Assembly: GCA_035222895.1 (NCBI GenBank)
Contig: JAVYIG010000416.1
Coordinates: 239,001-303,000 of the forward strand
From: Strongylocentrotus droebachiensis
Taxonomy: Eukaryota; Echinodermata; Echinoidea; Camarodonta; Strongylocentrotidae
Length of the DNA: 64,000 bases
Direction: 5' to 3'
Both the position numbers and the translations under genes were made by a program. Shown in pieces: positions 1 to 12,561 of the stretch (positions within the stretch are counted from its first letter, which is position 1; every line of letters begins with the position of its first letter). The notes under the pieces were generated by a model. The model was not told where the DNA came from. It did not search any database and worked only from the letters and a program-made list of their open reading frames with translations.

Positions 1-379
1 GTGGGAAAAAAAAAGAGTTTAAAAAGCGATTACAAAAAAAAAGAGCCTACACGAAGCAGCAGTGGTGGTCAGTTAAAAAACAACCGTTTAATAATTAAAA
101 ACAGTTTTGTTGCTTCATATCCGCTTTCCAAAAGTTATTTTAAACCATACTCAATACTCACTGTACAGCTGGAGATCGCCATCGGTGTAACAGATATACT
201 GTACATACAGACACATGTGTAATTTGAACTAAAAGTGCACTGTGATGCTATGTTTTATTTCGAAGAGAAATACTGACATTTTGGAAGCTGATGAATAATG
301 ATTGATTTGAATTACCCACAAAACAAAATTTCATACATTTTCGGAATGAAAATGGATGAAATGTTAACATTACTCTCCC

Positions 380-487
380 CGTGTCCACACACACAAAATT
401 CATCGTATAGAGCTATCTCGAAACGGTATAGTTTATACGACGTTTCTTTATAGAGTTTGGGGATAATTCTTGTTGTGTTTGGACACG
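380..487. repeat. Small foldback repeat with GTGTCCACACA ends
   Basis: The segment opens with CGTGTCCACACACAC and closes with the near-complement GTTGTGTTTGGACACG, so the ends are imperfect inverted repeats. The same vocabulary (TTTATACGACGTTTC, GAGTTTGGGGATAA, GGACACGCTGTC) recurs at about 24620-24812 in intron 3. Two distant copies with inverted ends suggest a MITE-like family. No ORF is present. Bases 1-379 and 500-900 show nothing I can support. Confidence 0.4.
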
Positions 488-914
488 CTGTCTCATCAAG
501 CTTTTCGTTGCGTTCTTTTTCAGTCAATAAACTCGTGAGTTACAATCGTTTAATTTTCTTGAACTAAGCCCTTTTTCCAAAGGTTTATGGTCATATTAAC
601 CAGTTTGGGATAACATGAATAGTCATTACCCAAGTAAGTTTCATTTATCGTTGTTGGTAAGTAGGATATTTATTATTATGAAAACTTTTATTCATGGTCA
701 TGACAGCATTCTCTCCCAAGTTTCAGTCGGAGCATTCTCTACCTGCCACTTTCCAGCAGGTGTAGGTTGATCTTTTTCTCATTTGATTTCATTATACTGA
801 TTTTCTAAGAATCCAACCTTTTATAGCAAACTACTCAAGAGGAAAGCAGAAAATCAAAGTTTAAATGAAATCGGACAAAGAATGAGAAAGTCCGGGAGAA
901 AGTTATGCATTTTC

Positions 915-1232
915 GAAAATTATCATCACTATAATAATAATATAATAATAGTTCAGTTCTTGAATAGCGCATAATACGTTATGAAATAACATCTCTATGC
1001 TTTGAGCTTTGACATTTATTACCCTAGCTTTAGCTCCGGCAGCCTTATCAGCGCACAGTGCATTTCAAGGAATAATCCTACCAGGTACCCATTTACCTCA
1101 CCTGGGTTGAGTGTGGCAAATGTAGACCAATGTCTTGCCAAAGGACATTAGTGCCGCGGCGGGACTCGGACCGCGGACCTTGTGATCGACAGTCCGGTGA
1201 CGTATCCACTCGACCACAACACCTCTACACTA
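915..1232 (-). mobile_element. tRNA-derived SINE copy, minus strand
   Basis: Read on the minus strand, this begins GTTGTGGTCGAGTGGATACG, which contains a tRNA A-box-like TGGTCGAGTGG, and is followed by a B-box-like GGTCCGAGTCCC. A shared body (CCTTTGGCAAGACATTG, CTACATTTGCCACACT, TGGGTACCT) matches the copy at 15475-15778 in intron 2. The 3' side ends in an ATTATTATT-rich tail. The B box has a C where the consensus has T, and the head does not fold as a functional tRNA, so this is a SINE and not a tRNA gene. Confidence 0.7.
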
Positions 1233-3330
1233 TGGTTTGGGCTTGTCTGTGATAAAGTGGCGGAAAATCTTTTCCTCAACCCTATATTCAAATCTTTTAA
1301 AACAATTTATCTGGTGTAGGAATTACTAGCTTGGCCCATGACTTGGCGCGGCAAACTATGCACGTTAGAACTTCGCAACCACAATCCACGCCCACTTCCA
1401 AGAAAAACGGGCCAACCAGAATCTCGGAACCGCAGACACGGCCTGCGCTGGCGTAGCAAAGCAAGTACCCTGCATGACTATGACTGCGCGCGTGAACAAT
1501 CCTGCAAACAGCGTCTTAGTACGGAGGCCTAGCGAACGAGCTCCAGCCATCGTAGGGGGAAAGCTGCGGGATATTCGAAGGAGTATACATGCGCCAAGTG
1601 GACCTCGAGGAGATGACATAGAGGGAATCTAATCAGGAATGATGGCGAGAGGTAAAGGAATACCCTTCAAGGCGTAACAAGCAGACAGATATTTTATTTG
1701 CACCTGGAGGTAAGACCTGGCCCATTGGCGTATCATTCACCCTTTCACTTATATTAACATGTCTACTTATTACCGCTATAACCCGACGGATTAAAGTTTA
1801 CCTCTATATAAACATTAAGGCGGAGTCTTTTTGAAATGAGGTATATGAAGAAATCACTACCGCCTTTTTTATTATAACAAGAGCACGACTACAGAATCAC
1901 TAAAAATCTCCATTACTATCAGGATCCATATTACTTGTCAAAAGAAAGAAGAGTGAGAGCCTCACGGGCAGAAATAGATGTCCAATGGGTGGAACGACTA
2001 ATGATGTGATGGGGGTTTGCACATGTACCTTTCAAAAGGAAAACACGGGCACTCATGCAGAGAGGAAGGTACAAACAACAAGTAGTACTTTTGTAGTATT
2101 ACCCACTGAGAAAAGCATAGGGATATCATTGAACTTAAAATGGGTCACTAAAAATTAACCCAGTAAAAAGGCAGAAATTTTATTCCAAAAAAGAGGACGA
2201 ATCGGTGAGGTAGGAAGGAGAAGAAAACTTCTAAAGATAGAGGGTAAAGATGCAAAACAAGTGGCAAAACGTTTTATGATATAGTGGGGAGACAAGGTAA
2301 TGTTTATGAATTATATTCACATGTATGATTTTAAAATGGAATTTATGCTTTAATGCCTAACAGAGTGAATCGCGTACAAATTGGTAACCGCACAACTCAT
2401 AAGAAAACTTGTGAAATATTTATACTTTTTTCCCTTTTTTTTTAGTTAAGGTGTTTATTTTGGGGTTAAAAAATAGTTGAATTATAGTTTGAAATGAAAT
2501 AAAACAACAAGTTAAAAATAATAAAATACATAAGAAATGATCAAAACATTAGATAACAAAAAAAATTTTGTTGTTGTATTATTATCCCAAACGGTCTAAG
2601 GAATATATGTAGTGAAATTTATGTTTAAATATGAAGAATATACGATCTATGGGTAAAAATGTTAATTGTATTACCTTATTTGCATAAATTACCATATATA
2701 TGCAAATGAGTGAATTTTTCGTTAACAACAAAAATTACCATACCAATCTATACACCTCACTTGACATGCATGCATATTTTCGCGGCATAGGGGGCCGTAG
2801 AAGCCCCCCCCCCCCAAGGCTATGCAGTTTCAAAGTAGCCCAGGCTAGATAGGGTTAAGCAAAAGATAAAGAATGCATTTATGTAAACAAAAAAATGACA
2901 TAGTTACTAATACAAAAAAATCCATGGAATTTGAATTTCCTGACCAGATTAAAGAACATTCAGTAAGAGAAAAGGAGGGGAAAAAATGCTCATTTGATTT
3001 TTAAAGATTTTTCGTGAAATGCAAGGACAAAATGTTTATCGAAAATTTGAGTTGATGTTCTTTTTGTTCTGAAAAGGGGAATGAAAATGGGGAATTCATT
3101 TCCCAAGCCCACCGCATTGGAGCAATACACTAAGATTTCGGAGCTATGAATCTTCATTCATTTTAAGAGTAATCATAATTATTTTCCCTCAGAAAAAAAG
3201 GAACGTTTTTAAATAAGAGTGGCCCAGGTCACGACTCAATTGATTTGACGAATAGCTAATATGACATTTGTTGTCTTTGAGATGACATGCTGAGATTGCA
3301 CTAAAAGATGCAAATCCAGCCATTGTGGGT
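1233..3330. other. No supportable gene
   Basis: A GC-richer patch lies at about 1338-1620, a homopolymeric C run near 2805, and AT-rich low-complexity sequence elsewhere. Short reading frames in the GC-richer patch lack recognisable motifs. I see no RNA gene or repeat with clear boundaries. Confidence 0.4.
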
Positions 3331-3371
3331 GTTATTTAAACTCTATACAAGGGCAATATAAGTACTGGGCT

Positions 3372-3587
3372 TTGGTTAGGTACATTGATTTCAAAGCACA
3401 GATATGCAACAAGGAGAAAAGAACGTGGCTTACTCTATCAAACATAATGTCAGACAACGCAAGGACAATTTTGTATTTCGCTTTTATAGGAACTAAGCTG
3501 TGGAATGATCTCCCAGATGAAATTACATTAAAAACATCGAGATTATCTTTTCGAAGACATCTTTTCACCTACCTTCTGTGTAATTGA
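3372..3587 (+). pseudogene. 3' end of a non-LTR retrotransposon RT ORF
   Basis: The 71-residue frame contains FIGTKLWNDLPDEITL and LSFRRHLFTYLL just before the stop. The pattern '.G.KLWN.LP..I.....S.F+++L..YLL' is the usual C-terminal tail of CR1-like LINE polymerases. There is no RT core upstream, so this is a 5'-truncated copy. The AT-rich sequence after the stop (3588 to about 3985) may be its 3' UTR. From there to about 5300 I see only low-complexity sequence, including G runs near 4682-4710. Confidence 0.6.
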
Positions 3588-5317
3588 CGTTTTCCTTAAT
3601 TTTACTTGTCTTCCTTTTAAATATGTATACACTCGCTTGTTAACGATTATAACTGCCCTTAAGCTTTTACAGGATTTATGCATGTACGCACATCTGTATG
3701 ATTTTATTTTTATTAATACATCCTTTTCATTTTATGAACATAGTGAAGTTTGTATGTGTTCAAAGATATTTTATTTTTCATTATAATGCTTTTAGTACAT
3801 GTATATGCACATAATACATGTATATCTTTTGTAAATTTAATTGTATGCAGATCTATGGCTAAATATCGTTTTAAAACGGTTACTGTTCAATCGACATCAC
3901 TCTTCTGTTATGTATTCATGTATCTGTATTATTCTTCGCATTGTATGATTGTTTGTATACTGATATTATTGTGATGTGTTGTTGTTAATTAATTCAAATT
4001 GGCAATATTGGCACCCCTGATGTGCGGCCCTTGCAACCGGACAGATTCACGACTCATGGACAATAAGATCTATACGATAGTTATCGCAGTACAGCCCTAA
4101 TCACATTTGATAGTAAGAACCTTTTCACTATTTAAATAAAACTACTTCTTTTCCCCAAAAAATCTATATACGCATTGCTTTCTGTATATAGATGTATATT
4201 TATAAAACAAATAAATATCAAAGCAATAAACTGTATTCTGAAGGTTTCTACAAACTTAGAAAATAATCTATATTAATTTGAAAGAAGAAATGTATCAGTT
4301 ATATCAACGCAACTAAAAACAAAAAAGTGGTTAACCATAGAGATCAATCTTTAGAAGCAATTCTTATGTGTAAATTGCTATTTGTTTCTATACGTTCATT
4401 TCAATAATGGAAAAGAAAACACATTTTGGCTCATCTTTTGATGATTCACAAGACCGGCATGTCAGTCTTATGGGCATTCTGACAATTTATCTGAGGGTTC
4501 AAGAGACCTACATCGTTAGTCTCGTGGGATGGCTATATAATAACAGCTAGATCAGAAGCAGGATTTGTTGTAGTTATCTTTCTTTGATTATGTTGAAATA
4601 TATGCCTTTACCATGACAAGATTGTAAGCATTCAGATGAAGGGAGGTGTCACAGAATAGTTGGTAATGTGTGTGGGATGAAGGGGGGGGGGAGGGAAGAG
4701 TGGGGGGGGGGGCATCATTCCCAAATCCGGTGAAATTAGCATGACAAGGGAAGTCATGGGGGTTCAAGGTTGCTTTATAATATAATTTCCACAATACCTA
4801 TTTTCGTCAAAAGGGCCGCTTTTTTATGCCCCACTGGTTATAGGGTGTTTGCTACAAATTTAATACAAAACTTTGAAATATTGTGTATCGAATAAACAAG
4901 GTATGCTAAGTTTGTGAGGTAGTAGCAACCAACTCAAAAACTGAGCATGATATTTGCCTTAGGCCCTCCGCTTAATTCCTACAAATTGGAACTACTGTTT
5001 TACAATTTATATAGATTCCTCCAAACAATGCGGAGGCGATATAGCCATACATCACTACATGAGTACCTTTTTAAATACTGAAACTTAGCAAAAAAATACA
5101 TTCTACAAAATATCTCATATCTCTATCATGAGGGCTTAATTGGTTGCCATTCTAATGACGCTTGAATACATTAAATGGTATAATCCCAATTGCATCGGTA
5201 ATCTGACCGATTCAATCATAGCTTTAAATGCCATTCAAAATAACAAATAACCAAGTGAAGTGTTAGAAATATATAAAACTGTGACGGGCTGAAGGTTATG
5301 GTAAGAAGTAAATTTGA

Positions 5318-5760
5318 AGGGTTGTCTGCCCATTGTGGTTCATTTGGAAATGAACGAGCAGAATCATTGGCTAAATAACGGTTCGATTAAACAACACACA
5401 GACATACGTGACATAAAAATGAGAACAAAAAACTAAATAAAGTGAACTTACAACAGAAGCAAATTTATTACAAATGCATGAGGCACTGGAAGGGAGAGGA
5501 GAAAGTTTGTTATCTGAATGACATTTAACGAGATCTTGATAGAACTCTCAGAATTAAACGATTTAACCGAAACAAACGATTGATCAATACATCAATCTAG
5601 ACTTGTAAGTAAAGCATAAATTACTATAAATATTTGATTAAAACGCGATATCAGACTCAGGGACTATTGCCAAACATTACAAAAAAAAATGATCATTTTA
5701 TACTCGAATGCCCACAGTCTGAAGGGAAAGAAAGAAGAAAAAACGTTTAGAAATATTAGC
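5318..5760 (+). pseudogene. Decayed RNase H / C-terminal piece of a LINE
   Basis: At 5320-5378 the sequence reads LSAHCGSFGNERAESLAK followed by a stop. This matches the 'GH.G..GNE.AD.LAK' signature at the end of a LINE RNase H domain. About 300 bases on, NDHFILECPQSEGKERRK matches the 'HILLECP.Y...R' cysteine-containing tail that follows RNase H in Jockey- and I-like LINEs. Stops and frameshifts lie between, so this is a dead remnant. Confidence 0.6.
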
Positions 5761-7228
5761 CTACCTGATATTTTAGGAAAAGAACAGTATTCAAACAAGT
5801 GGTAACTTTCATAAAAGCAAGTAGGAAAAATAACGAACTTTTAACTCTCAAAGAGCACTAACAAATTTGTACATGAGACACTCATTAGTGTTCCTAAAGC
5901 TGATATTGATCTAGAAAGATACCTTTAGAGGTCAACAAATCTCAAACGTAACTCATATTCCTCTATCATTTCGTATGTTATTCTTGGCAATATTAAATTG
6001 ACAAATGGCGTATAAGAAAGTGATTTTACCATTTTACTGACATTTTTAATTAATTGGGCTGAATTCAAATCGACATCAAAGGTTAATGTCGATCCAATAA
6101 CGCAATAAAAATCGTGTGGTCAACCAAATTGATAGCGAAAATGAAGCAGCCTTTTCGGTTAAGTTAACACACCGAAAGACTCAATTTGTGAAAATAGGAG
6201 ATTGTTACGAGCGCTAATTGCGCTTATCTTTAAAATGAAGTAAACAGGCCTAAATAGACAATAATTGTTGTGATTGCCCTAACTAAATAATGCGTAAGGA
6301 ATTCATTTTATCATTACATAACTGCATTGAAATTGCTAAAGTATTAATTTTTAATGAAATGGCGGGAAAAATTGTTTAATGTAAATAATTGATAACCAGA
6401 AGGTCACTTTGACATTTACATAAATAACGGTTTATTTAATCGCTGGTTGCCAAAAAAAAGTAAAGAGGCAATAACTAGGCCTTTTGCAAAAGATACAAAG
6501 TTCGAGTATAGCCTGATGAGTACTACCGATTTCAATTGATTATACCATAGTACATTTGATATAATTTTGCTTGATAACCTTACAGTGGAAGTCATCAGTT
6601 CTGTTAATGATTGAAATGAAGTCTATTTTACGTGACTGTGTAGGCTCTGTGATAAGGCGAAATGATGAGAACTTAACAGATGGAGACTTGACATAATTCA
6701 AATAAATGACGTCTGTTTTTTGTATTGATAAAAGATAATTTTCAATGAGCGATTTTCTGGCAATGTAGACTCTGATTCTCAGTGATAAGTGATATCGCCT
6801 TGTCGAACGTAACATGTATACAGGCAATAGCGGCCCTTTAAGTCCCCCATTTTTGTTTGTTTATTTATAAAATAATTTAAACGAGACAAATGTATATAAT
6901 TCAAGTAACCACAGGGCCCAACCCCCCTCCCCCTCTTCTACACCCCAACAAGAATCTGTTCTCTATAGTGTGAACACTATTTGACCACACAGGCAAATCT
7001 AACTTTTCTCTTCCCTCCCCTCACGGTTCAGCAGGGCATGGATTATGCTATATTACCATGCTTCATTTTCATATATTTTTGCCTGATAACCTTACATTGG
7101 AGGTGATCAATCCTGTAAATGATTTAAATTTAAGTTTTTTCGTACGTGCGTACACAATACGTTAAGGCGAAATATTATAAGAAGTTAAACAATGGATACT
7201 TGAACAAATAATTTTTAAAGATAAAGAC

Positions 7229-7425
7229 CAGTTATGGTTATGCGATTGCATTGTGAAGGAAACGTTGTGGAATCGATCAGATAAGGTTGATCATCTAGCA
7301 TATAAGTATTGGTGTGTACTGCAAGGTTCTGGAATCATCAAAATGATAAGAAATTTGGCCCAGTCTTGGTAAAGTTACAAGCACTGTACACAGAAAGATG
7401 TATATGGGACTACGCAAACGTGCGC
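7229..7425 (+). repeat. Dispersed repeat, copy A (partner at 33380-33572)
   Basis: The run from GCGATTGCATTGTGAAGGAA through TGTATATGGGACTACG is matched in reverse complement at 33380-33572 with about 90% identity by eye. The element type is unknown and neither copy has an ORF. Confidence 0.6.
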
Positions 7426-7788
7426 GACACGTGCGTTTATCTCTCACACACCAATAGATAAACTAATTTACCAAATATATCAATTAGTAGGCAGTTTCCC
7501 GGCAAAATTTGTATCATCAAAATAGTCAAAATATATTCTTTCACATGATTGCATGGTAATAAGAGCTTCCATTTCATTTTTTGAAATTGGGGCGTTTCCA
7601 ATACTGGTCTTTACCTTTAATCTTAGCATTGAAATTCATGTTTTCTAAAAATGATTTTTAAAGGTAATTTAGGCCTTTATTATAAAATGTTCACAATTGA
7701 TATCGCTCGATCGAGCTCAACAGAAGTGGGGCTAGTTATGGCCCTTCAGGCCCCCCCTCCTTTTTCTCTTCTTTATAAGAGAATCTTA

Positions 7789-8442
7789 AGCCCCTTTCAC
7801 ACCGGGTAATGCGAAGAGTTGCGTAGTGTTGCGTACCGACTACACCGAGCGTACGCTGCCCTACGCAGACCTACGTAACTATATGCTGAGGGACGCAAAG
7901 GGGTACGCGAGATGGACGCACAAAATTTAACATGTTTAATTTTTGCTGCTTGTACGTATCGGCTTGCATGGTGATGTAGATATACAGTAGGCTTGCGGAT
8001 GCACCATATGAGAGCCTACTGTATGTGTTTAATTTTATTGACGTACATTTTGTACGCAAGTTTACGCAACACGACGCAATACTACGCTACAGTACGCCAA
8101 GCCTACGCAATAGTACGCTACCCTACGCCAGTCCGACGAAGCAGTAAAAGATTGCGCACACAGTAAGCAACCGTACGCAGTCGTAAGCAAACCTGTACGC
8201 CAGGCCTGCGTAAACGTACGCAACACTACGCTTGTAATACGTAATCGTACGCGTAGGTACGTCAATTGCATACGCCGTAGGTACGTGTTGCCTATGCACA
8301 GGGTACGTAAACATACGCCATCGTACGCCAGCAACAGGGACTACGCCGAAGCAACATTTTGTTCATGAATACGCAGCCTAATTTCGGCGTAGTCGGTACG
8401 CCACACTACGCAACTCTACGCAGATCCGGTGTGAAAAGGGCT
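7789..8442. mobile_element. PIF/Harbinger-type MITE with TTA target duplication
   Basis: Left end AGCCCCTTTCACACCGG and right end (reverse complement) AGCCCTTTTCACACCGG form terminal inverted repeats that extend imperfectly for about 60 bp. They are flanked by TTA at 7786-7788 and at 8443-8445. A 3-bp TWA duplication with such ends is characteristic of PIF/Harbinger. The interior is a dense field of TACGC / GCGTA words and encodes no transposase. The paralogous array copy near 11170 lacks the insert, which supports these boundaries. Confidence 0.75.
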
Positions 8443-9636
8443 TTAGCAAGGCACATGTAGAAATTGAATGCAAAATCCCCCAAAGTTAAAACGTAGCAAA
8501 TATATCGAGGAAATATATTATCGTCTCTTCAATAGTTTGATAACCTTACAGTAGAAGTCATCAGTTCTGTTAATGATCGAAATGAAAGTCTATTGTACGT
8601 GTTGAGGCTCTGTGATAAGGCGAAATGATAAGAACATGATTCAAATATATGACGTCTGATTTTGTATATTGACAAAAGGTATTTTTTTAAAGTATGAACA
8701 TATTGCTCCGATTGTCTCATGTTCGCTCGCTCGATCACTGCAGCACAAACATAGCTCGTTCGACGTCACTACCAAACTAGCCAATCAGCTGTCAATGACG
8801 TCATATTGAATGCGGCGGCAATTATATTTTGTGAAATTATCGAGAAATTGACTATTTCTAATTGCAAACTAGTTTTATTTTTGGATGAAAAAGCAGCCAT
8901 TGTTATCTTGACATTCATTGAAGTCATCAGAATAGGGTAAGTTAATTCTCAGATGATTCAAGAGGTCCATTTTGTAGATAATATTTTAATTTCTTAGAAT
9001 GTTCCACTGTGTTGCAGGGTACCGGGTGTATGCCGTCGGGTGTATTCTCGTACTGATGTAGGTGCAAAGCTAGAATGGCTACCACGCCCACTTCCCTCTC
9101 TATGCCTTTCTGAACATTCCTTTCCTTCTCAATACAATAACTTACACCTGCCTAAGTTATTCAAACCATACCGCCTGCCCTCGCCACTTCCATTACGTAA
9201 TCATTAAAAGGATCCGCATATACAACATTTTCCTGCTATACGTTGTACTGCAGGAAAATACAAATCTCCCTGGTATACCTTACAGTCCAAACGATAAATA
9301 TGTGCCTTTAACGAAGCAGGCGACAATCGGCGTAGCAGACGACACTTGATAGTAATTGTGTATGTGAGATTGCTTTGCTAAATATAAATTACTTTGTTAA
9401 TAAATATCAACTAAAATTTCTTTTGCATTTCTTTAAACCATCATTGATATTTAATAATTCATGAGTGAGTAAAAGAAACATACCAAACTATATAATTATA
9501 TGAAATACTTGGTGCGGCAATTAGGGGAGTTTGACGTGATGACCGATTGCACCCCTCTGTTAATAACCGAATAGTCCATGGTGTGTCATGAATATTCATG
9601 TTTTTGATTACCTCGGCTAAATGTTTGCTTTTACTA

Positions 9637-9928
9637 AATAAGCCTTTTCGTAATTAGCACATGGGTCAAATGACCCCAAATATCCACAGATGTTTTACTC
9701 ATGGAGAAGTCCCACTTTGGGTATTTTAGAATAATCAATGCCAAGTCATGTATGTGCTTCATGAAAAGCTTTTGTTTGCCCTCTTGTTTCATAAGAATGT
9801 ACCGCAGGTGCACACATGAATAATGATTACATGACATGAGCACGTATTCCTGTCGGTGGGTTTTACAATTTTATCAGAAATGACCTTTATCTGCCCATGC
9901 GCAGATAGTATTTACGAAAAGGCTTATT
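9637..9928. mobile_element. Small inverted-repeat element (possible MITE)
   Basis: AATAAGCCTTTTCGTAA at 9637-9653 is repeated in reverse complement at 9912-9928, and inner bases (GCACATGGG / GCGCATGGG) extend the similarity. The 292-bp spacing fits a MITE, but I could not identify a target duplication, so the class is open. Confidence 0.5.
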
Positions 9929-12114
9929 GAAAAATTACGGTGGGGGGGGGGATTGGATGAAATGGACATAATGAAATAGGCAGAAGTGATCTATGATAAT
10001 TCATGCTTTTTATGTTTCGTGTGCTCGACCTATAATCTTCAAATCGCTTGGCAAACTGAGTCCAAAGTTAAACTTGTTTCACATGTGTATTATAGGCAAT
10101 GACGAGCTTGCAACCTATTTTGAAAATTACGGTGGGTGAACTTTCAAAAGTCAATGAGACATGAGGGCTCCAATGAAAGAGCTAGTGATAACGTACGTCG
10201 GGTGGATGTGCTTTTCGTTTAAACAAAAAAATGAATTTTTAACGATTAAAAAAAAAACGTCCGTAGGCTAACATGTTAGGCTGCTGACTCTGACCATGCT
10301 CTGACGATAGGGGGCGTTGTGAAATCAGACTAAACGGAGCAATATGTATGTTAAAGCATCGAGACTTGCATTCCAAATTATACACTAGTGACATCGCTTG
10401 ATTGAACATGACATAAAAGCAAGCAGTAGTGGCCCCTGAAGATGAACCCCTCCACAATTCATTTCTTGATTTTAAAAGATGTACAAGCAAGACGCATGTA
10501 GAAAAAAAATTAAGAACCTTAAAGCATCCCCCTCACCCGAAAAAGATGCATTATGCAAAATTCAATATTTATGTACTACACAAGACCCACAATGCAATGC
10601 TTTGCAGGTTGTTAAATTGTGCGAGCGAGCGGAGCGAGCGAGCAAGAACATTTTCAATTATGGAATACTCATCTATTTATTCTCGAGTCCTACAGCTAAA
10701 CTATCGTATGTGAAAATGGTTGCTTGTTCGCGAGAAGAACTAGGAGGTATGTATTATTAATGGCTGTAATATCCTTCTTAGGGGTAGCCCATGAAATAAG
10801 GTATGTACTAACACAGTCAGCATGCTGCAGGGGCTACCCCTTCCCTCTCCCGCTCAAGGGGCTCATGGATTATGCCATACTAATGTTCATATAATTTGTG
10901 TTTGATAACCTTACAGTGGACGTCATTAATCCTGTAAATGATCAAAATGTAGGTTTCAAGGCTTGCTTTACATGTTTAGGCAAGTACCAGAAGGTGAAAT
11001 GATAAGAACTTCGTCCATGGATACTTGGAATAAATGACTTATACACTTTCGTATTGACAACAAAAATATTTCTTTAAATATTTTCCGGCAATTTAGGCCT
11101 ACATTTTAACAGAAATACGGCAAGTAATGGCTTTTCAAGCACCCCTCCCATATTTTGCTCTTCTTTATACACTATCTAAGTGAGGCACAAGTAGAAATTT
11201 TGTTGTGAAATACCCCAAAGCCAAAGGCAGAAAATATATTGAGGATATTTATTTTTGTCTCTTTAGTTGTTAATAGCAAATAGAAAATAGGGTATTTGTT
11301 AAAAGCATCCATATGACTGTCATCAGCGCTGTTCAAAAATGAAACGAAAGTCTATTTTACGTCTGCATGTTCTGTAATGAGTCGAAATGAACTTAACGAA
11401 TAGAGACTAAACATAATTCAAATATGTGACTTCTGATATTTTCTATTGACAAAAGATATTTTAAAATAAGAGATTTTGGGACAACGTAGACTTGACTGAG
11501 AAGCTATAATGTAACACCAAATAATTTGTTATTATGGGATAAGCGTGCAATAAACTTTTTTTCTTGCTCGGTATATCTCGTGCGAATGTTTGCCATACTA
11601 CATATACAGCACGCTTAGGCCTACCCATTTTCTGCATTTTTGTATGGATGGAAAATTGTACACTGTAATTAAGAATTGAGAAGTTCATTTTGACACTTGC
11701 ATAAATAACGGTTCATTTCATCATCAAATCAAGTCTAGAGACATTAAGTAGGCATACTGCAAAAGATTGAGTTTGAGTATAGCCTGATCAGTACTATCAA
11801 TATCAATTGATTATGCCAATATTACATTTGCTATATTTTTTAATTGATAATCTTACAGTGGAAGTCATCAGTTCTGTTAATGATTGAAATGAAGTCTATT
11901 TTAAGTCTTCAGATCCTGTGATAGGTCAAAATGATAAGAAATTAAAGAATGGAGACTTGACAATAAGAACTAAAAAGACACATTGGTCTCGTAAACCACT
12001 AATAGCGAGTACAAAATAGGGTATTGATAGTATTTGTCAGAAAACATCCTACTGTCTGAGAAGCTATCACGTGACACCAACTCGTTATTATGTGATAGGT
12101 GTGCAGTAAAACTT

Positions 12115-12280
12115 CCGAAAATTTGAAAATCGCGCCGGCCGCAAACACGCTCCGGGGGGGGGGGGGGGGGGGGGGGGGGTAAGTGCAATTGTTGTTGTTG
12201 TTGTTGTTGGCTCCCAAAAATTTGAAAATCGCGCCGGTTGCAAATTCGCTCAGTGGGGGTGTGGGGGGGGGGGTACAAAG
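12115..12280. repeat. Poly-G and GTT microsatellite flanked by a direct repeat
   Basis: AATTTGAAAATCGCGCCGG occurs near 12120 and again near 12219, with CAAA(C/T)(A/T)CGCTC after each copy. Between them lie a G homopolymer (about 12152-12179) and a (GTT)n tract. Reading frames with poly-Pro or poly-Gln/Asn here are products of low complexity. Confidence 0.6.
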
Positions 12281-12486
12281 GATAGATTTCCCGGTGGTAT
12301 TTGTCCGAGTTTGCTGTCTAGAGGGGCATTGTACCATAAATCTTCCACAAAATTAGGAGGATTGCTAATCTGCATTAAAGCACCATCTAATATATTATCT
12401 TTCAAGATAATATATTATGTAGACTAAAACTAATTAATTAGTCGTACATTAAGATAAATCCGTACAAAGTTGTTAAATTATTTTCC

Positions 12487-12493
12487 TATAAAT
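12487..12493 (+). promoter_or_regulatory. TATA-like motif upstream of the first coding exon
   Basis: TATAAAT lies 69 bases before the proposed start at 12562. Alternatively CTCTTAACACAG, ending at 12546, could be a splice acceptor, which would place the promoter further upstream with a 5' UTR exon. The sequence alone cannot decide. Confidence 0.25.
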
Positions 12494-12561
12494 GTTGCTC
12501 GACGCATGTATTAACTCGGCATTAATCTCTTAATCTCTTAACACAGTATCCTGATGTAACC

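Larger units (their letters stand above)
6409..12110 (+). repeat. Degenerate direct-repeat array upstream of the NLR gene
   Basis: A module with the landmark GATAACCTTACAGTGGAAGT, followed by TTCTGTTAATGATTGAAATG and TGTGATAAGGCGAAATGATA, recurs in direct orientation near 6570, 7085, 8540, 10905 and 11855; a more diverged form lies near 11320. Flanking landmarks also recur: 'CATAAATAACGGTT' near 6419 and 11701, and 'CTCTTCTTTATA' near 7768 and 11158. I read this as an old tandem duplication, diverged and interrupted by insertions such as 7789-8442. No copy keeps a convincing reading frame. Sequence outside the modules (for example 8750-9600 and 9940-10850) shows nothing recognisable. Confidence 0.55.

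Noticed and set aside
915..1232. Possible tRNA gene (A and B boxes)
   Set aside because: The head matches a second copy with a long shared non-tRNA body, and the acceptor stem does not pair, so it is a SINE.
10429..10760. Plus-strand frames of about 94 codons
   Set aside because: Overlapping frames over an AT-rich area with GCGAGCGAGCGGAGCGAGCG low complexity; no motif.
11970..12337. Proline- and Asn/Gln-rich minus-strand frames
   Set aside because: Produced by the poly-G and (GTT)n tracts.
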